From Ectocarpus siliculosus (taxonomy: Eukaryota > Sar > Phaeophyceae > Ectocarpales > Ectocarpaceae), in assembly GCA_000310025.1 (NCBI GenBank), contig FN649741.1, positions 5,334,127 to 5,345,961 on the forward strand: a stretch of 11,835 nucleotides of DNA, written 5' to 3'. Positions 8,029-11,835 of this stretch are shown here, in pieces (the first letter of the stretch is position 1; each line of letters begins with the position of its first letter). The notes below the pieces were generated by a model, which was not told where the DNA came from, made no database searches, and worked only from the letters and a program-made list of their open reading frames with translations. Position numbers and translations under genes: made by a program.

Positions 8029-8532
8029 ATGGTGCCTGGAGGCAGCAGCAACAAGAGAGACATCGGCCGCCAAATGTCCATGGCGGACGCGGCGCCCATG
8101 CTGTCTGCCACCCCTCGCAGCGGCCAGCTGGGCAGCGCCTTCCAGGACGGCGACGGCGGCTTCGACACGACGGGGGCAGGGGCTAGAGCAGCAGGAGGAA
8201 GCGGTTCTTCCAGCTCGAGAAAGCCGGGGAGGTGTGTGAAGCATTGCTGTATTTCTGGTAGCTGCTTCCATATACCAGCAAACTTCCGGTTCTTCCAGCT
8301 CGAGAAAGCCGGGGAGGTGTGTGAAGCATTGCTGTATTTCTGGTGGCTGCTTCCATATACCAGCAAACTTCCGCGTCTACCGATATGGTGCTCTGCTGTG
8401 TTGTATGCATACAAAGAACAGCAGTACAAGTTCATGAACGGCGGCGCAACCGGCCGCGTGAGATGGAGGGGTACATCGCGCGCAGTCCACGCCCGGCAAT
8501 GTTGGTGGAACTGCCGTTGCTTCCCCTGTTGA
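8029..8532 (+). CDS. Hypothetical protein or first exon, with an internal 85-bp duplication
   Basis: Starts at ATG 8029 in an ATC-ATG-G context and runs 167 codons to TGA 8532. The N-terminal part, MVPGGSSNKRDIGRQMSMAD, then SATPRSGQLGSAFQDGDGGF and a Gly/Ala/Ser-rich stretch, looks like a disordered N-terminus and has the GC-rich codon use of the other genes. From 8202 the frame enters an 85-bp tandem duplication that is read in two different frames. Downstream the peptide is rich in Cys, Trp and Arg and less convincing. An alternative is that coding ends at GGGGAG|GTGTGT after 8231, where a donor is possible, and the rest is intron. If so, this could be the first exon of the ankyrin gene that lies further right, but no connecting exon is certain. 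No family is recognised. Confidence 0.38.
   Translation: MVPGGSSNKRDIGRQMSMADAAPMLSATPRSGQLGSAFQDGDGGFDTTGAGARAAGGSGSSSSRKPGRCVKHCCISGSCFHIPANFRFFQLEKAGEVCEALLYFWWLLPYTSKLPRLPIWCSAVLYAYKEQQYKFMNGGATGRVRWRGTSRAVHARQCWWNCRCFPC
8202..8371. repeat. 85-bp tandem duplication (two copies)
   Basis: Copy 1 is 8202-8286 and copy 2 is 8287-8371. They are identical except for A at 8260 versus G at 8345, so the duplication is recent. The unit begins CGGTTCTTCCAGCTCGAG and carries a possible donor GAG|GTGTGT in each copy. Confidence 0.95.
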
Positions 8533-9241
8533 GGGTGCATTCGTTCGTTCCCAAGTAAGCGGTTGTGCTAAGCTGTATGGGCAGCGCGCCGCCTCCTTTC
8601 CCACCAGCCACCGCTGCCCTGGTGACGTCACGAGTCAAGCCACGAGCCGTGTCGCCGGAGCTGTGCATACATGTCTTAGAACGTCGCCTCTGTTTGTCTA
8701 TACGGCAAGTTGGGCGCTAGGAGCACAAGCGGCCCACAACGCACAACGAACGAACATTGCAGTTGCCCCAAGCTGCCCGCCGATATGCGCGCGTGCTTTC
8801 CGATTTGTAGCGCGCCCACCATTTATGCAGCTCAGAAATGCCAATTGTGAATATCGCTACATGAACTGGCGTGCGGCACCCCCGTGTATTCTCGAGCCCA
8901 GCTGTCGGGATACCACCTGACCGCACATCCCACAGCAGTAGCAGCGCTCGTGTATTTTATGGTGTCAGGTCGCGCTGCTTTTTACGGCCGTAGATTCCAT
9001 GCAGCCCGTGTGCCATGGGGTGCTTCTGTGTAATCGATCAAGAGGCGACGAGAAGAAAGCCTGGGTGTGTTATGCCTCTTCCATGGGTATGTAGAACGAT
9101 GCCTCTCTCGACCATGATAGAACGATAGGCATGGCGATGGATGATGCCTTACGCTCGTGACTTGTGACCAAACATCAGCAGTCCCTGCGTTCCGGCTGCG
9201 GAAGAAAAAGAAGACAAAAAAAATCATTCCGAGGATTCCAG
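8533..9241. other. Stretch without a supported gene
   Basis: Short ORFs only. It contains a TGCATAC element at 8664. No recognisable RNA gene or mobile-element ends. Confidence 0.4.
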
Positions 9242-9346
9242 CTGGTGGGCTGGATTTGTCTGATCTGGGACGTGGTGTATTTGTACACCCCCATCTACAG
9301 CATCGACATATCGAGTTTTATGCGACATCCCCGGCTGGGGTCATGA
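9242..9346 (+). CDS. Weak candidate exon encoding a hydrophobic, membrane-like segment
   Basis: A plausible acceptor (GGATTCCAG ending at 9241) opens a frame reading LVGWICLIWDVVYLYTPIYS and then IDISSF before a stop at 9346. The aromatic and aliphatic composition resembles a transmembrane helix. No good donor closes it except a possible GTGTAT inside the segment. It could belong to the downstream ankyrin gene, as some ankyrin proteins carry membrane segments, or be chance. Confidence 0.22.
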   Translation: MVGWICLIWDVVYLYTPIYSIDISSFMRHPRLGS

Positions 9347-10159
9347 CCGATCGCTGTGTACGACAGCAGTAGCGGCCGATATGTTGGGATGAACGTAGGC
9401 CTTTGTTGAGCCCCTTCACCGCTGTGCATTCATCCGAAAACGCACGAAGCTGCCGTGCCATATGGATATATGACCCTACGGCAAGTTCGTGCTACAAATT
9501 GCTCGATGCACGTGTTTGGAGAGCGTTTGGAAGTAGTAATTTACTAGGACGCCGTACCGTACGGACATCGCAATCCTCGCAATCACAATGCACAGATGAC
9601 AGAGGTGAACAGGAGGGTATGCGATAGGATTTGTTGGTTCTGCTGTTCGCTGCTTCTGGTCTCGCTGTTTGCGGCACGGCTATCGGATGACGGAACAATA
9701 ACAATTTCACAGCGTTTGATCGCTCACGATGTCGCCTCATGTAATCTGGACCATCATTTTGTGTCACGTGCCACGCCGCCAAGCAACATATGGTACGCTC
9801 TTTGTGTTTATTTTCTGAGTGTCGGTGTGCATACATATGTCCGTCGGTGGCAGTTGATTAGCGGTGGTATCATCTTTCTTGCCGAGGGACGCGTACAGCA
9901 GCACTGCTGTTTTTGTTTCACGGCTCACTTGCTGCACGCAGCAGCGGTGCCTGGACGTGGCTTCCCGCCCTCCCGCCTGCGCGAGAAATTTGGCCTATGA
10001 GGAAATACAACAGGGGGTGAATTGTACGCAGACCCTATCCCTAACCCTAGCCCTATCCTTAACCCAACATCTCCGATTGCATACTTTATCCAACATGTTT
10101 ACTGGAACGAAAACCCTGCGAGGGCTACTGCCCCCTGCCCCCCCCTGCCGCGATACCAG
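9347..10159. other. Stretch without a supported gene, upstream of the first sure ankyrin exon
   Basis: Several short ORFs. A possible tiny exon (about 9990-10016, NLAYEEIQQ before GG|GTGAAT) is too short to assert. The right end carries the telomere-like repeats and the C-rich tract of the acceptor before 10160. Confidence 0.35.
10033..10065. repeat. Interstitial telomere-like repeats
   Basis: Five and a half CCCTAN-type hexamers in a row: CCCTAT, CCCTAA, CCCTAG, CCCTAT, CCTTAA, CCC. They are degenerate and lie in DNA just upstream of an ankyrin-gene exon, probably in its intron. Confidence 0.75.
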
Positions 10160-10226
10160 AAAGAGGAGTGGGTGCCTTCGACAAGAAAAAGACGAGCAAA
10201 CAGAAATACGATGCGTTACAGCAGTA
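10160..10226 (+). CDS. Ankyrin-repeat gene, exon with a lysine-rich segment
   Basis: The exon follows a C-rich pyrimidine tract ending CGATACCAG (a later acceptor, GAAAG before 10164, is also possible). It reads GVGAFDKKKTSKQKYDALQQ and ends with TA before the donor GTGAGTGTG. The split codon TA|x is completed by C or T from the next exon to give Tyr, whichever of three acceptors is used, so the join to the ankyrin exon is in frame. The segment is basic and probably an exposed linker before the repeats. Earlier exons, including the start codon, are not established; candidates lie near 8029 and 9242. Confidence 0.6.
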
Positions 10227-10322
10227 GTGAGTGTGAATAAACGTGTGTTGCATTTGAGCACGAGTGGAAAACTTCACCCCTGATTTTTGTCTTGTTTTTT
10301 ATCGTCCCGCCTCCAAACCGAG

Positions 10323-10488
10323 CAGCAGTCGCACCGGCCGGTCCAAGCCAAGGCCCGGGGGAGTGCACGCCCACGTCGCGGCGTACGAGGGTGATCTGGG
10401 CAAGCTCCGGCGCTATTCCGAGGCCGGGGGTGACCTCGAGAAGCGGGACAGCTACCGCGCGACGCCTCTGCTGCTGGCGGCGGAGAAG
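10323..10488 (+). CDS. Ankyrin-repeat gene, exon with the first repeats
   Basis: The exon begins within CCGAGCAGCAGTCG, where three tandem AGs could serve as acceptor (exon from 10323, 10326 or 10329; all keep frame and differ by one Ser each). After a basic linker, RTGRSKPRPGG, comes a degenerate first repeat, VHAHVAAYEGDLGKLRRYSE and AGGDLEKRD, then the first half of the second, SYRATPLLLAAEK. The exon ends AAG|GTGCTT in phase 0, in the middle of the repeat. Ankyrin repeats form stacked helix pairs that bind partner proteins; the partner cannot be read from the sequence. The consensus features (A-A/Y-x-G at the helix turn, AGGD, TPLLLAA) are visible. Confidence 0.85.
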
Positions 10489-11198
10489 GTGCTTGAGAAC
10501 TTTCCTTGAAATTTCTAGCTATCGTCTTGTTTTTTTTTTTTTTGCATATTTCCGTCGGCGGCGACGGGGGCGGCGGCGGCAGCCTCTTTCTTAAAAGAGT
10601 GGAAGTATATTTTTGTCCCTCCCAGGTACACTCGTATGGTACACTCTTATGCATGTGTAACTCCGGCGTTCTTGTTGGTTATGGGGGAAACGTGTGTAAT
10701 GTTGAAGTCCGAGCGTAGCCCGTCTGCAGGTAGAACGTGCACGAGGGTTTGCTATCCACATATCTCTCTCTCTCTGGGGTGTGAGTTTGCACCGGGGAGA
10801 GCGAGATGCCGGATCGTGGTTGGCTCAGAGGATCTTGGCCTCATTATCGGAGGTTGCAATGTCGATTTCTCTCGTTAGACAGAAGCAGGAGTGAATCTTC
10901 GGAAGGGTGGATTCGTTAGCGTGGACAGAACGCGTTTGCAATGCCAACATGATGTACGAAAGCGATTTCTACTGCTGCTCGACGACTTGAGAGCTAGCTC
11001 CCCCTGCTGCTGCTGTGTCATAGCATAGTGCGGTAAGAGATTCTGATTAACCAATCAAGAGCCTCTTATTTTGTGAGCCATTCGTTGCGCCTCCCGCCTT
11101 ACCACAAGAACCGAGAAAAAGCCGCCCGCCTACATTTAATGAAAACCTGCTGACTGACAAGAAGCAGACAAATGCGATGGATTGCGTAACCGCCACAG
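10489..11198 (+). other. Intron of the ankyrin gene
   Basis: 710 bases from donor GTGCTT to acceptor CGCCACAG. Its removal joins ATPLLLAAEK to GHEACVAYLL, which rebuilds an ankyrin repeat exactly. It contains a T14 run (10530-10543), a CGG-rich patch near 10560-10580 and a possible branch site (CTGAC) near 11150. No gene is seen inside. Confidence 0.8.
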
Positions 11199-11329
11199 GG
11201 TCACGAGGCGTGCGTTGCGTACCTGCTCGATGCCGGAGCCGACATCACGGCGACGGACGAGCACGACTACACGGCGCTGCACCTCGCCGCGTACTACGGC
11301 CGGGTTGGAGTCGTGGCCCTCCTGCTCAG
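11199..11329 (+). CDS. Ankyrin-repeat gene, exon with the second half of repeat 2 and repeat 3
   Basis: Flanked by the acceptor CGCCACAG and the donor CTCAG|GTGAGT, 131 bases, in phase 0, leaving AG as a split codon. It encodes GHEACVAYLLDAGADITATD, which completes repeat 2, and EHDYTALHLAAYYGRVGVVA plus LLL, most of repeat 3. These match the ankyrin consensus (GHE-VV-LL-AGAD, T-LHLAA-GR-VV-LLL). The next exon is expected to supply the end of repeat 3 but is not visible before 11835, so the gene continues off the right edge. Overall this is a 5' or middle part of a multi-exon ankyrin gene. Confidence 0.9.
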
Positions 11330-11778
11330 GTGAGTCAGCAGAGTCGAGTCAGTGAGCGTGGGCATGAAGCAGCAGTCAGAGGCGGAGCCGAGTGAATAAT
11401 GGAGTGGGGACATTTAACAGCATCCCCGTCGTCTTCGTCGTCTATAGCTGCTGCCGATTTGGGTGTGCCACGCCCGTTATTTTAGGTCATTGAGGTTCGG
11501 GTATTTATGTGTATGTGTATGTATGCATAAGTCTTTCACACGCGACCTCTCGGGCAGTGCTCTCTAGCTTACCCTTGCGTAACAACAGATTTACCAATCC
11601 GAGCGCGTGTGCTCGTTGCCGTGTCTCTGAAGGCTCTCTCGGCAGCAAGGTGCCACGGTTGCAACTAATTGAAATACTACATGTGTGATCACGTAGGTCT
11701 GGTCACTCCCGTCTGTGCTACGCATGACGCCCACAGCCTTGGCTATTTTCCGAGGCACTGAACCAAAACCAGATCTCA
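11330..11778 (+). other. Probable start of the next ankyrin-gene intron
   Basis: Begins with GTGAGTCAG. No ankyrin-like frame reappears. It contains GTCTTCGTCGTC-type triplets near 11430 and a GTATGCATAA element at 11521. Confidence 0.5.
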
Positions 11779-11835
11779 CCCCCCCCCCCCCCCCCCCCCC
11801 CCTTTTTTTCCTTTCTCTCTCCCCCCCCCTTTTTT
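11779..11835. repeat. Poly-C/poly-T tract at the right edge
   Basis: C24, T7, then CT-rich sequence and further C and T runs to the end. Probably low-complexity sequence at a contig limit. Confidence 0.85.

Noticed and set aside
7842-8540. Long minus-strand ORF of 232 codons
   Set aside because: It crosses the 85-bp duplication and low-complexity DNA and its protein shows no domain features. The plus-strand frame looks more like coding sequence, though this is not certain.

Overview
The window looks like nuclear DNA from a eukaryote with intron-rich, GC-rich genes. The signs are GTGAGT/GTAAGT donors, pyrimidine-tract acceptors, exons of about 70-170 bases in an ankyrin gene, homopolymeric Ala/Gly/Ser stretches, and abundant CAG/CTG and CT microsatellites. 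A stramenopile, most likely a brown alga such as Ectocarpus or a kelp, fits best, but this is a style judgement and not a database match. Both window edges are G/C homopolymers, so the window may be a whole contig that broke at such tracts.

Layout. (1) Positions 1-1030: low-complexity DNA, with a cluster of the palindrome CTTCCATGGAAG at about 237-729 and a CAA/TTG tract. (2) Positions 1033-3195 (perhaps to 3240), minus strand: the 5' part of a secreted-type subtilisin (peptidase S8) gene. A large exon holds the propeptide-like region and runs up to GSGEVVQ. A 569-base intron filled by a long CT microsatellite follows. A 151-base exon then opens with VVDSGID, the catalytic-Asp motif. The His and Ser parts are not found intact, and the gene would continue off the left edge. 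(3) Positions 3385-8000: mostly non-coding. It holds a long perfect hairpin (4343-4393), two coding-looking stretches without a recognised family (4892-5140 and 5193-5465), and a weak candidate for spliced exons (6287-6790). (4) Positions 8029-8532, plus strand: a possible 167-codon ORF or first exon, containing an 85-bp tandem duplication that reads in two frames. (5) Positions 10160-11329, plus strand: three well-supported exons of an ankyrin-repeat gene that runs off the right edge. Its introns hold interstitial telomere-like repeats, poly-T and small microsatellites.

The two supported genes are far apart on opposite strands, and nothing suggests they work together. No RNA gene, CRISPR array, complete transposon or dedicated defence or biosynthetic system was found. 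The features most worth a second look are the palindrome cluster, the microsatellite acting as a splice-site pyrimidine tract, the frame-shifting 85-bp duplication and the triple-AG acceptor of the ankyrin gene.
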